This document shows, piece by piece, positions 44,693-52,662 of a DNA stretch of 64,000 bases (position 1 is its first letter; each line of letters opens with the position of its first letter). Below the pieces are notes generated by a model. That model did not search any database and was not told where the DNA came from. It worked only from the letters and a program-made list of their open reading frames with translations. The stretch covers positions 87,724-151,723 of the forward strand of contig CAYVBY010000004.1 of assembly GCA_964449895.1 (NCBI GenBank), read 5' to 3'. This stretch comes from Intestinibacter sp964449895. GTDB taxonomy: Bacteria > Bacillota > Clostridia > Peptostreptococcales > Peptostreptococcaceae. Made by a program: the position numbers and the translations under genes.

Positions 44693-44865
44693 ATTAATTT
44701 ATCTCCTCTCTTTATTTAATCAATTCGAATATATGAAAACTATATTTAATATTAAATAAGTATTATTTGCTATCTATTATAAATAATTTAAATATTGCAA
44801 TTTATCCTATTTATTTTATAATATCATATATGTAAATTATATAATATATAGAAAGGATTTTGACT

Positions 44866-45528
44866 ATGCCAGCTTGGAGTTTTCATATTAAATCTGCTAC
44901 AGAAATTTCAAATATTTTAAATTTAAAAGATGATGAAAAAGATATTTTTATACTTGCAAATTTAATTCCAGATATTAAATCAGGTTATCTAATTCCAGCA
45001 GATAAACCTGTTTCTTCTAGATACTCACATCATTATCTTTATAAAAATGACTTATCTTTACCAAATATTCAAAAATACAGAGAAAATTATTTTAATAAAG
45101 ATGATATTATTTCAGTAGGAATATTCTGCCATTTGTTGCTAGATTACTATTTAAATATGCTTTTAAAAAGAAAATTTTTTATTTATAACGAAGAAAATTT
45201 AATAATAGGAATCAAAACACTAAATGGTGTTTTTCAAAAGAATAAAGAAGAATGTATAAAGCAAAAACATAAAAATTTTAATTTAATTGCAAAATCAATT
45301 AATATAAAGAGTGATTTTTCTTTTCCTAAGGATGAATTATTTATTCCTACAGATGATGGTGGTTATAAAATAACTTCTAAAGATATTGAAATGACTGAAA
45401 AATGGATTTATGATAATTATAAAAAACCTTTAGATAAGTTTCCTAAAAATGAATTATTTACAGAAAATGATTTAGAGATGTTTTTTAAGGACTCGCTTAA
45501 ATTTGTACTTGAAGAATTAAATAAATAA
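44866..45528 (+). CDS. zinc-dependent phospholipase C/nuclease-like protein
   Basis: A 221-residue protein resembling the zinc-dependent phospholipase C family (PF00882-like). Early Trp-Ser-Phe-His (PAWSFHI), HHYLY near 55 and IFCHLLLDYYLN near 90 supply the His and Asp of a zinc site. Unlike secreted alpha-toxin relatives it has no signal peptide, so it acts inside the cell, and its substrate is unknown. The ATG at 44866 follows AAAGGA by 8 bases; TTG at 44860 is too close to that site. Confidence 0.7.
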   Translation: MPAWSFHIKSATEISNILNLKDDEKDIFILANLIPDIKSGYLIPADKPVSSRYSHHYLYKNDLSLPNIQKYRENYFNKDDIISVGIFCHLLLDYYLNMLLKRKFFIYNEENLIIGIKTLNGVFQKNKEECIKQKHKNFNLIAKSINIKSDFSFPKDELFIPTDDGGYKITSKDIEMTEKWIYDNYKKPLDKFPKNELFTENDLEMFFKDSLKFVLEELNK

Positions 45529-45607
45529 AAACTATTTACTATCTATAATAATTATCAAAATTGCACATTTTAATAATTGGAATTTTTAAATATAATTATT
45601 TTGTACA

Positions 45608-45636
45608 TTGAATCACAAATTATTATATGAAATAAT
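45608..45636 (+). promoter_or_regulatory. promoter of the leader-CD3324-mutS2-like transcript
   Basis: TTGAAT at 45608-45613 and AATAAT at 45631-45636 with a 17-bp spacer. The start would be near 45643, about 40 nt ahead of the leader peptide codon. Confidence 0.55.
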
Positions 45637-45683
45637 ATAAGTAGCGATTGCTAAAAACTATAAATTTAAAAGGAGAATGTTTT

Positions 45684-45734
45684 TTGAAAAAAACTAATTA
45701 CAATGAACTGGAAGTTGCTCTTCTTAACAAATAA
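45684..45734 (+). CDS. 16-codon leader peptide
   Basis: TTG at 45684 lies 8 bases after AAAGGAG and opens a frame encoding MKKTNYNELEVALLNK, stop TAA at 45732. The last three codons and the stop form the 5' arm of a perfect hairpin (45723-45767). This layout is that of a regulatory leader whose translation decides downstream RNA folding. I do not recognise the peptide as any known stalling sequence. A chance frame is possible, but the good ribosome binding site and exact overlap argue against it. Confidence 0.65.
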   Translation: MKKTNYNELEVALLNK

Positions 45735-45767
45735 GGAGTGCAATAAATTAACTCCTTATTTGTTAAG
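45723..45767 (+). promoter_or_regulatory. leader hairpin with alternative pairings
   Basis: CTTAACAAATAAGGAGT (45723-45739) pairs perfectly with 45751-45767 over 17 bp, loop 11 nt. No T-run follows, so it is not a plain terminator. The 3' arm contains CTCCTTATTT (45752-45761), which can instead pair with AAATAAAGGAG (45787-45797, one bulged A), the ribosome binding site of the next gene. A third hairpin, TAAGTTAT / ATAACTTA (45764-45785), overlaps the base of the first. These mutually exclusive folds suggest translational attenuation. Confidence 0.75.
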
Positions 45768-45806
45768 TTATATAAAAATAACTTATAAATAAAGGAGAGA
45801 ACTAAA

Positions 45807-46100
45807 TTGAATTACAAAAATGCAAAAGATATATTACCAGAAAAATTAATAAATGAAATTCAAAAATATATCCAAGGTGATATTATATATATTCCCATAC
45901 AAGGAGATAAAATTTCTTGGGGTGAAAAAAATGGTACTAAAAATGCCATTCAACTAAGAAATAAAAAGATATTTGAACTCTACAACAAAGGCTATGAACT
46001 AAAAGAACTTGAAAATAAATTTAATTTATCAGAATCAAGTATAAGAAAAATAATATCTAAAATAAAAAAATCTTGTATTGGAGGGCATAAATATGAATAA
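45807..46100 (+). CDS. CD3324-family helix-turn-helix protein
   Basis: A 97-residue protein matching the CD3324 family (Mor-activator-like). The N-terminal region reads YKNAKDILPEKLINEIQKYIQGDIIYIP, and the C-terminal half has a helix-turn-helix (YELKELENKFNLSESSIRKIISKIKK). It probably binds DNA or RNA; function is not established. The start is TTG, 9 bases after AAAGGAG, a site that the leader can sequester. It overlaps the MutS2-like gene by 8 bp, so translation is coupled. Confidence 0.85.
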   Translation: MNYKNAKDILPEKLINEIQKYIQGDIIYIPIQGDKISWGEKNGTKNAIQLRNKKIFELYNKGYELKELENKFNLSESSIRKIISKIKKSCIGGHKYE

Positions 46101-47994
46101 TACTACCTTTGATAAACTACAATTAAACGATTTTAAAGAATTAATAAAAAACTACTGTGTAAGTTCCCTAGGTAAAAATCTTATAGATAATTTAACACCT
46201 AAAACAACCCTTCAAGCAGTCAAAACTATGTTAAACGAAAATGAAGAAGCTAGAAAAATACTACAAAATAGCAACCACATTCCTCTTGAAGGTGTATTTA
46301 ACTTAGACTTGATAATAGATAAGGTTGAAAAAGGTATAATATTGATGCCAGAAGAACTAACTAAAATAGAATCTTTTTTAAGAGGCTGTAAAAAAATTAA
46401 AATTTTTATGAATGATATGAAATTTTACGGAGAAACACTATCCTCTTATTCCTTAAATATAAATGAATTAGAATTTATAGAAGATGAAATAAATTTTTGT
46501 ATAATTTCTAATAAAGTTGATTCTAAATCTTCAAGTGAATTAAAAAAAATAAGAAGAAACATAGAAATCTGCGAAGAAAAAATAAAGGATAGATTAAATA
46601 AATTTCTTACATCAAGCTCTAATAAAAAATACATTCAAGAATTTTTAATTAGTAAAAGAGATGACAGATATGTAATTCCTATAAAGGCAAATTACAAAAA
46701 TGAAGTTAAGGGAACTATAATAGATACTTCCTCAAAAGGAAGCACAGTATTTATGGAGCCTGAAAATATATCTAAATTTACATCTGAACTTATTTGTCTA
46801 AAATCAAATGAAGCTATTGAGGAATACAAAATTTTATCTTATTTAACTGAATTAATTTTTGAAAAATTACAAGAAATAAAAATGAATATACAAATCATAG
46901 CAAATTACGATATGATATTTGCAAAAGCTAAATATAGCCTTAACAATAATTTTATAACTCCAAAAGTAAATGACTTTGGATATATAAAATTAATAAATGC
47001 TAAACATCCTTTATTAAAAGGAAATATCGTTCCTTTAAACTTTGAAATTGGTGATGATTATAGAAGTCTAATAATAACAGGACCTAATGCAGGTGGTAAA
47101 ACTATATCTCTAAAAACTGTAGGTTTACTTACACTTTTAACTCAATGTGGATTTGATATACCTGCTCAAAAAAATACAGAAATCGCTGTATTTAAAAATA
47201 TATTTGTAGATATAGGAGATAATCAAAGTATAGAAAATGCTTTAAGTACATTTTCATCTCATATCAAAAATATAGCCACTATTATAAACAAAAGCAATAA
47301 ATCTACATTAGCTTTATTAGATGAAATATGTAGTGGTACAGAACCAAATGAAGGAGCTTCTCTAGCAATTGCTATATTAGAAGAATTATATCAAAAAGGA
47401 TGTATAACAGTTGCATCTACCCATTATGGAGAACTTAAAAAATACGCCACTTTACATCCTGATTTTGAAAATGCAGGTATGATGTTTGATAAAGATACTT
47501 TAGAACCTTTATATAATCTTACAATAGGAAATTCCCAAAATAGTAATGCTCTATTCATATCTAAAAAAATGGGAATAAACGATAAAGTTTTAAAACAGGC
47601 AAATAATTATCTAAACAATAAAGATTATAAAATTAAATTAATTGACAGTAGAAAACTTTCAAAGAAAGCCTCTACTGAAAATACTCCAAAAAAGACTTAC
47701 GAATACGAAATTGGAGATAAGATAAAACTTTTAGATCAAAACGATTTTGCTATTATCTACACTCCAATAGATAAATTTAACAACCTACAAGTTTTATATA
47801 AAGACAAATTTATTTCTGTAAATGTAAAAAATACTGAGCCTTATTTAAAATACTATGATTTATATCCTGAAGGGTACGATATAAATAGCTTATTTGTATC
47901 ATTTAAAGATAGAAAATTAGAAAAAGACATAAAAAGAGGCTCTAAGAAAACATTAAAAAAAATACAAAAGGAAATTAAAAATAATAAGATTTAA
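46093..47994 (+). CDS. MutS2-like ATPase lacking the Smr nuclease domain
   Basis: The product (633 residues) has the MutS core and lever region (about 1-300) and an ABC-type ATPase: Walker A in ITGPNAGGKTISLK (about 332), a signature region (DNQSIENALSTFSSH), Walker B in LALLDEICSGTEPNEG (about 405) and the His switch in STHYGELKKYA. A KOW-like beta segment (YEIGDKIKLLDQNDFAII) follows near 535. Canonical MutS2 is about 780 residues and ends in an Smr endonuclease; here the chain ends in a short basic tail, and the long coiled coil is shortened. Bacillus MutS2 acts on collided ribosomes, so a ribosome-splitting role under a translation-sensing leader is attractive. ATG at 46093 follows GGAGGG by 7 bases. 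Confidence 0.82.
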   Translation: MNNTTFDKLQLNDFKELIKNYCVSSLGKNLIDNLTPKTTLQAVKTMLNENEEARKILQNSNHIPLEGVFNLDLIIDKVEKGIILMPEELTKIESFLRGCKKIKIFMNDMKFYGETLSSYSLNINELEFIEDEINFCIISNKVDSKSSSELKKIRRNIEICEEKIKDRLNKFLTSSSNKKYIQEFLISKRDDRYVIPIKANYKNEVKGTIIDTSSKGSTVFMEPENISKFTSELICLKSNEAIEEYKILSYLTELIFEKLQEIKMNIQIIANYDMIFAKAKYSLNNNFITPKVNDFGYIKLINAKHPLLKGNIVPLNFEIGDDYRSLIITGPNAGGKTISLKTVGLLTLLTQCGFDIPAQKNTEIAVFKNIFVDIGDNQSIENALSTFSSHIKNIATIINKSNKSTLALLDEICSGTEPNEGASLAIAILEELYQKGCITVASTHYGELKKYATLHPDFENAGMMFDKDTLEPLYNLTIGNSQNSNALFISKKMGINDKVLKQANNYLNNKDYKIKLIDSRKLSKKASTENTPKKTYEYEIGDKIKLLDQNDFAIIYTPIDKFNNLQVLYKDKFISVNVKNTEPYLKYYDLYPEGYDINSLFVSFKDRKLEKDIKRGSKKTLKKIQKEIKNNKI

Positions 47995-47996
47995 CA

Positions 47997-48035
47997 AAAT
48001 AAGCTATTACAAAATTCATTTGTAATAGCTTATTT
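47997..48035. terminator. terminator after the MutS2-like gene
   Basis: Seventeen-base-pair stem AAATAAGCTATTACAAA / TTTGTAATAGCTTATTT with a 5-nt loop, between convergent genes; works in both directions. Confidence 0.9.
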
Positions 48036-48085
48036 AAAATTTCTAATTATCATTTTAATCATAAACTTTTTAAATAAATTCCATA

Positions 48086-49093
48086 TTATTTTCTATCTGC
48101 TTCCTTTAAAACACCTCTAATATATTTAAATCCCTCTGAAAAAGTTTCAAAATTTCTTTCAAATAAAATCCCTATTTCACATCTAACAGTCCAACCGTTA
48201 TTTTTCTTATACATATATAGTTTTTTCTCCCCATCTGACCATTTATAAACTCCATCTGATTTTTCATATTTCCAATCTAAATTTTTATCGATGCTTGCCA
48301 TATCATTTAAAATATGAAGTACATCATCATATCTATTTTCAGGCTTTAAGCTTATACATTTTTCAGTTATTTCAATTAAACTTTTTGGAATATGAGGATA
48401 ATATTTTTTTCTAGTTGGAAAGTTTCCTTGAGTTATAGCAATTTTTAAATTCTGCAAATTTTTTCTATTTTTGATCTGTCTATTATACTCTTCTTCTCCA
48501 TTACACATTCTATAAAGAGTATTCCCAAATTGATATATATCTACATGTATATCTACTCTTGAAGTATAACATTGCTCTGGAGCAATATGTTTGTAATATA
48601 CATTTTTTAATTTACCAACTCCTGTAGAATTTAATACAATTGATGAGCCAAAATCTGTAAGTACAGCAGAGCCATTTTTATCAATTAAAATATTGCTAGG
48701 CTTTATATCACAATGCAGGATTTTGTTACTGTGAATATAGTAAAGTCCACTAAGTATATCAATAGAATACTTTACTATTTCTCTAACAGTTAAATTTCTC
48801 TTCTCAATTATATCTTGAAGTGAACCATTTTCATAATAAGGCATAGATATATAAATATATTCTTCATCATAAGTAGCATAATTTATATCAACAATATTTT
48901 TATTTTGTATTTTTTTCATCTTCTTAGCTTCATCAAAATATTTATTACTTTCTTTTATTTTATTTTTATCAATTTGCTTAAGTATAAATATTTTATTTAA
49001 TTGGGTATCTTTAACTAAATATAAATTAGAATTTACTCCTTGAGAAGGTATTTTTTTTATAATTTTCATATCTAGCCTTGAATTTATTTCCAT
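48086..49093 (-). CDS. Hanks-type serine/threonine protein kinase
   Basis: A 335-residue kinase with no membrane span. Residues about 8-270 are the kinase domain: ATP-binding Lys in FILKQID, catalytic loop HCDIKPSNIL, metal-binding DFGSS and the APEQ motif. About 65 residues follow (SDGVYKWSDGEKKLYMYKKN ... FKYIRGVLKEADRK), a small beta-rich domain I do not recognise, different from the PASTA repeats of PrkC. Catalytic residues look intact. It overlaps the small upstream gene by 10 bp and is the last gene of a protease-small protein-kinase unit. The substrate is unknown. Confidence 0.88.
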   Translation of the reverse strand: MEINSRLDMKIIKKIPSQGVNSNLYLVKDTQLNKIFILKQIDKNKIKESNKYFDEAKKMKKIQNKNIVDINYATYDEEYIYISMPYYENGSLQDIIEKRNLTVREIVKYSIDILSGLYYIHSNKILHCDIKPSNILIDKNGSAVLTDFGSSIVLNSTGVGKLKNVYYKHIAPEQCYTSRVDIHVDIYQFGNTLYRMCNGEEEYNRQIKNRKNLQNLKIAITQGNFPTRKKYYPHIPKSLIEITEKCISLKPENRYDDVLHILNDMASIDKNLDWKYEKSDGVYKWSDGEKKLYMYKKNNGWTVRCEIGILFERNFETFSEGFKYIRGVLKEADRK

Positions 49094-49398
49094 AATTTAA
49101 CTCCCTTGCTCTGAAACAATTCATCTAAAACTCCCTCCATTTTTATGGAATCTATACACTCTTCATCAATTTTTTTATTTTCTAAAATGTTATTTATTTC
49201 TACCTTAAAGTAATTTATGTTGTATTTATCTACAAAAATATTAGTAAGATTTCTTATATAATTAAGTTTTTCTCCTATTGAGTAGCAACTTGGAAATACT
49301 ATTTCATTTTTCTTAATTGTATTTTTATTGTTTGAAAAATTTCTAAAGATATTAAACTCTAATTTATCTACAAATATATAGATATGAATATATACCAT
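49084..49398 (-). CDS. small protein between protease and kinase
   Basis: A 104-residue protein of unknown function. It begins with a hydrophobic beta strand (VYIHIYIFVDKLEFNIF), contains a helical region (SIGEKLNYIRNLTNIFVDKY) and ends DSIKMEGVLDELFQSKGVKLWK. The last segment, with two acidic residues around EGVLDELF, recalls the final helix of RNase H/RuvC-like folds, but this is a weak resemblance. The gene overlaps the kinase start by 10 bp and follows the protease by 52 bp, with GAGGAG before the ATG. It could be an adaptor or substrate of its neighbours. Confidence 0.6.
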   Translation of the reverse strand: MVYIHIYIFVDKLEFNIFRNFSNNKNTIKKNEIVFPSCYSIGEKLNYIRNLTNIFVDKYNINYFKVEINNILENKKIDEECIDSIKMEGVLDELFQSKGVKLWK

Positions 49399-49450
49399 TT
49401 TTTCATCTCCTCATTTCATATTTATATATAATATGAATTATTCTTGGTAT

Positions 49451-50398
49451 TTATTTTATTTTTAAATAAATAAGACCATTACCTTGAACTGTCCTTGGAT
49501 AATTTAGAGTTTTAGTAAATTTTATAAGCTGTGCATATAATTCTTCTGTAGTAAGATGTCTTTGAAAAACATCATCAGACCAATTTTTAAGTAAAGCTAA
49601 GGTTCCTGTTACATGTGGAGTTGCCATACTTGTGCCACTTAAACTTGCATAAGTATTATTTGGATATGTGGAAATTATATCTACTCCAGGAGCTACACAA
49701 TCTACTACTAAATTTGAATTAGAAAAATAAGCTGGAACTGATTTTTTGTCTACTGCTCCTACTGATATAACCTCTGTATATGCAGCTGGATAAGAATAAT
49801 CAAAATCTTCATAATTTCCATCTCCTTCATTTCCAGCTGCACAAACTACTGATATTTTATTTTTAACTGCATTATTTATAGCTTTTTCTAGTTTTTCATC
49901 ACTAACTGGCATTCCTAAAGACATCGATATGATATCAACATTTAAACTTACAGCATAGTTAATAGCATTTATCACCCAACTTAATTTTCCAGAACCTGTT
50001 TTATCGATTGCTTTTAATATATAAAGTTGTGCATCTGGTGCCACACCTTTTATACTATTATTTCCATTTGCCACTATAATTCCAGCTACATGTGTCCCAT
50101 GTCCAACTCTATCTGTTACCACATCAATATTTTTTGAATCTTCATCAGTAAAATTTCTAACTCCAACTATATTATTTTTTAAATTTATATGGTTTACATC
50201 ACATCCAGAATCTATAATTGCTATTTTTACATCCTTTCCTGTATAAGAAAGCTTCCACATATTTGGTGCAGCTATCATATTAACTCCATAGGAAGATATT
50301 TTATTTTTCACCCTTAAAATTTCCCTATTCATAATATATGGAATTAATTTAACATCTATTTCTTTAGATTCATTTAATTCCTTTTTATTAAATTTCAT
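49451..50398 (-). CDS. intracellular subtilisin-like serine protease (ISP type)
   Basis: A 315-residue S8 protease with no signal peptide. The catalytic triad is complete: Asp in AIIDSGCDVNH (about 67), His in GHGTHVAG (about 102) and Ser in LSGTSMATPH (about 261). The N-terminal extension contains KLIPY, the inhibitory LIPY/F propeptide motif of Bacillus intracellular subtilisins. It should degrade or process cytoplasmic proteins after propeptide removal. The ATG at 50398 follows GGGAGAG by 6 bases; the earlier ATG at 50413 precedes that site. First gene of a three-gene unit with the small protein and the kinase. Confidence 0.92.
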   Translation of the reverse strand: MKFNKKELNESKEIDVKLIPYIMNREILRVKNKISSYGVNMIAAPNMWKLSYTGKDVKIAIIDSGCDVNHINLKNNIVGVRNFTDEDSKNIDVVTDRVGHGTHVAGIIVANGNNSIKGVAPDAQLYILKAIDKTGSGKLSWVINAINYAVSLNVDIISMSLGMPVSDEKLEKAINNAVKNKISVVCAAGNEGDGNYEDFDYSYPAAYTEVISVGAVDKKSVPAYFSNSNLVVDCVAPGVDIISTYPNNTYASLSGTSMATPHVTGTLALLKNWSDDVFQRHLTTEELYAQLIKFTKTLNYPRTVQGNGLIYLKIK

Positions 50399-50523
50399 AT
50401 ACATCTCTCCCATTATTAACTAATAAACACTTTTTTTATATAATAAATTTACAAAGTATCTAATTAGCAATCATATTTATTCTTATTTCAATATATTATC
50501 TGAAATTTTATTTGCCACAAAAA

Positions 50524-50546
50524 AAGATGAACTAAAAGTTCATCTT
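50524..50546 (-). terminator. terminator of the exonuclease gene
   Basis: Nine-base-pair stem AAGATGAAC / GTTCATCTT followed by a seven-base T-run on the minus strand. Confidence 0.9.
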
Positions 50547-51069
50547 ATTCTACATCATCTTTGATTTTTAAAAATAGCTTTGCAGTAGCAAGCGTATCAC
50601 TATTTGCTCTATGAGCATTTTCATTTACAATGCCGTAATATTCACAAGCTGTTGCAAGTTTTTTATTCTTTGCCTTATATGATTTACATTTTTTAAGCAT
50701 TTCCATAGTACATATATAGTTTGTTATAGGCTCTAAATTCAATAAATTTAGATAATAATTTAAAAACTTAACATCAAATTTTGCATTATGTGCAATTATT
50801 GTAGTATCTGAAATATATTTTCTAAATTTAGGTAATACTGTTTCTATACATTGTTCATTTTTTACCATATTATTATCTATACCTGTTAAATCCTCTATAA
50901 AAGAAGAAATTCTTCCTTTTGGCTTTATTAATCTTGAATAATTTCTTCCTATTTTTCCATCTATTATTTCAGTTATACCAATTTCTATGATCTCACAACC
51001 CTTATACGGATCTAATCCTGTTGTCTCTAAATCTACAACAATGTACTTATTATCACTATATTTATTCAT
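50545..51069 (-). CDS. DnaQ-like 3'-5' exonuclease (DEDDh)
   Basis: A 174-residue stand-alone proofreading-type exonuclease. The four acidic residues and His of DEDDh enzymes are visible: VVDLETTG (Asp, Glu), IAHNAKFDVKFL (Asp) and AHRANSDTLATAKL (His, Asp). It resembles the exonuclease domain of PolC. It removes nucleotides from single-stranded or mismatched 3' ends, or acts on RNA. ATG follows AAGGAG by 7 bases, 42 bp after the ALDH start region; it probably shares a transcript with that gene. Confidence 0.9.
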   Translation of the reverse strand: MNKYSDNKYIVVDLETTGLDPYKGCEIIEIGITEIIDGKIGRNYSRLIKPKGRISSFIEDLTGIDNNMVKNEQCIETVLPKFRKYISDTTIIAHNAKFDVKFLNYYLNLLNLEPITNYICTMEMLKKCKSYKAKNKKLATACEYYGIVNENAHRANSDTLATAKLFLKIKDDVE

Positions 51070-51111
51070 TTATTTCTCCTTAAAATCTATTAATAACTAT
51101 ATTTCAATAAA

Positions 51112-52482
51112 TTATTTCAAAAATAATTTAATTAATTTCATTTTAAATTCATCATAAGGTAAATACCTTATAGGTAAATCAATCCATGTATATTTTTTAA
51201 TTATTGATTTTTTATGGGTAAAAGTATCAAAACTGTACTTTCCATGATATGATCCCATACCGCTTCCTCCTACACCTCCAAAAGGCATCCTAGATGAAAC
51301 CAGTTGCATTACTGTATCATTTATACATCCTCCACCAAAAGATATATTTTTTAATATTTCCTTTTCAAATTTTTTATTTTGCGTAAATAAATAAAGTGCA
51401 AGAGGTTTTTCCATTTGTAAAATTATATCTTCAGCTTCTTTTATATCATTAAAAGTTATAATTGGAAGAATTGGACCAAATATTTCTTCCTGCATAATAG
51501 GAGAGTCTAATGTAATTTTATCCAATAGTGTAGGTTCTATCTTTAGAGATTCTCTATCTGTATCACCACCGTATATAATTTTTTCTCCCTTCATTAAATT
51601 TTTAAGTCTATCAAAATTTCTCTCATTTATTATCCTTGAATAATCTGCATTTGAAATTGGATCATTTGTATAAAAAATTAATATCGCTTCTTTTAAATAT
51701 TGTATAAATTCTTCCTTTATACTTTCTTGTAATAGTAAATAATCTGGTGCTACACAAGTTTGACCTGAATTTAAATACTTTCCAAATACGATTCTCTTAG
51801 CTGCAACTTTTAAATTTGCACTTTCCTCTACTATACAAGGACTTTTTCCTCCAAGCTCTAATGTAACAGGAGTTAAGTTTCTAGAAGCTTTTTCCATAAC
51901 TATTTTCCCAACATTAGGTCCACCTGTAAAAAATATATAATCAAATTTTTGATTTAAAAGTTCAGTCGCAACTTCTCTATCACCTCTTATAACTGTTACA
52001 TACTCATCAGAAAAAGTATCTTTTATCATTTGATAAACTACATCAGATGTATATATACTGTCCTCAGAAACTTTTAAAATAGCTGTATTTCCTGCTGCAA
52101 TTGCTCCTATTAAGGGTTGAATACAAAGCAAAAATGGGTAATTCCACGGAGATATTATAAGAGTTACTCCATAAGGTTCTTTAGTTATAAAACTTCTTGA
52201 GTGAAATTGACTAAGAGGTGTTAAGACTTTTTCATCTTTAGACCATTTTTTTAATCTTTTTTTTACAAAGTTTAAATCACTTAAAACCATTCCTATTTCT
52301 GTCATATAAGATTCAAGCTCAGATTTATTTAAATCTTTTTTTAGAGCTTGTTCTATTGTATCTTGGTATTTTCTTATAGAATTTTCAAGTTTTTCGAGTG
52401 ATTTTATCCTAAAATCAATATTCTTTGTCTTTCCAGTAAAAAAAAACTCTCTTTGTTTTTTTACTATATTACTTATATCCAT
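51112..52482 (-). CDS. NAD(P)-dependent aldehyde dehydrogenase
   Basis: A 456-residue class 3-like aldehyde dehydrogenase. Features: ISPWNYPFLLCIQPLIGAIAAGN near 115, FFTGGPNVGKIVM near 190, the Glu in TLELGGKSPCIV (about 212), and the catalytic Cys in NSGQTCVAPDY (about 246). The C-terminal end is hydrophobic and basic (about 430-456), as in membrane-associated fatty-aldehyde enzymes. It oxidises aldehydes to acids; the substrate is open. ATG follows AGGGG. Confidence 0.93.
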   Translation of the reverse strand: MDISNIVKKQREFFFTGKTKNIDFRIKSLEKLENSIRKYQDTIEQALKKDLNKSELESYMTEIGMVLSDLNFVKKRLKKWSKDEKVLTPLSQFHSRSFITKEPYGVTLIISPWNYPFLLCIQPLIGAIAAGNTAILKVSEDSIYTSDVVYQMIKDTFSDEYVTVIRGDREVATELLNQKFDYIFFTGGPNVGKIVMEKASRNLTPVTLELGGKSPCIVEESANLKVAAKRIVFGKYLNSGQTCVAPDYLLLQESIKEEFIQYLKEAILIFYTNDPISNADYSRIINERNFDRLKNLMKGEKIIYGGDTDRESLKIEPTLLDKITLDSPIMQEEIFGPILPIITFNDIKEAEDIILQMEKPLALYLFTQNKKFEKEILKNISFGGGCINDTVMQLVSSRMPFGGVGGSGMGSYHGKYSFDTFTHKKSIIKKYTWIDLPIRYLPYDEFKMKLIKLFLK

Positions 52483-52623
52483 AATTATAATCCCCTATCA
52501 AATTTTTTTAGAGTAATTATTTTAATCTCTATATAAATTATATCATAAAATATATGTAATCAAAGTCTTTGCCTTAAATACTTTACATTATACATTTTCT
52601 TAATAAATTCTATTTATAGCCAT

Positions 52624-52652
52624 AAAAAAATCTTCTCAAGGAAGATTTTTTT
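52624..52652 (-). terminator. terminator of the long exonuclease gene
   Basis: Stem AAAAAAATCTTC / GAAGATTTTTTT with a 5-nt loop; strong in either direction. Confidence 0.92.
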
Positions 52653-52662
52653 ATCGTATATA

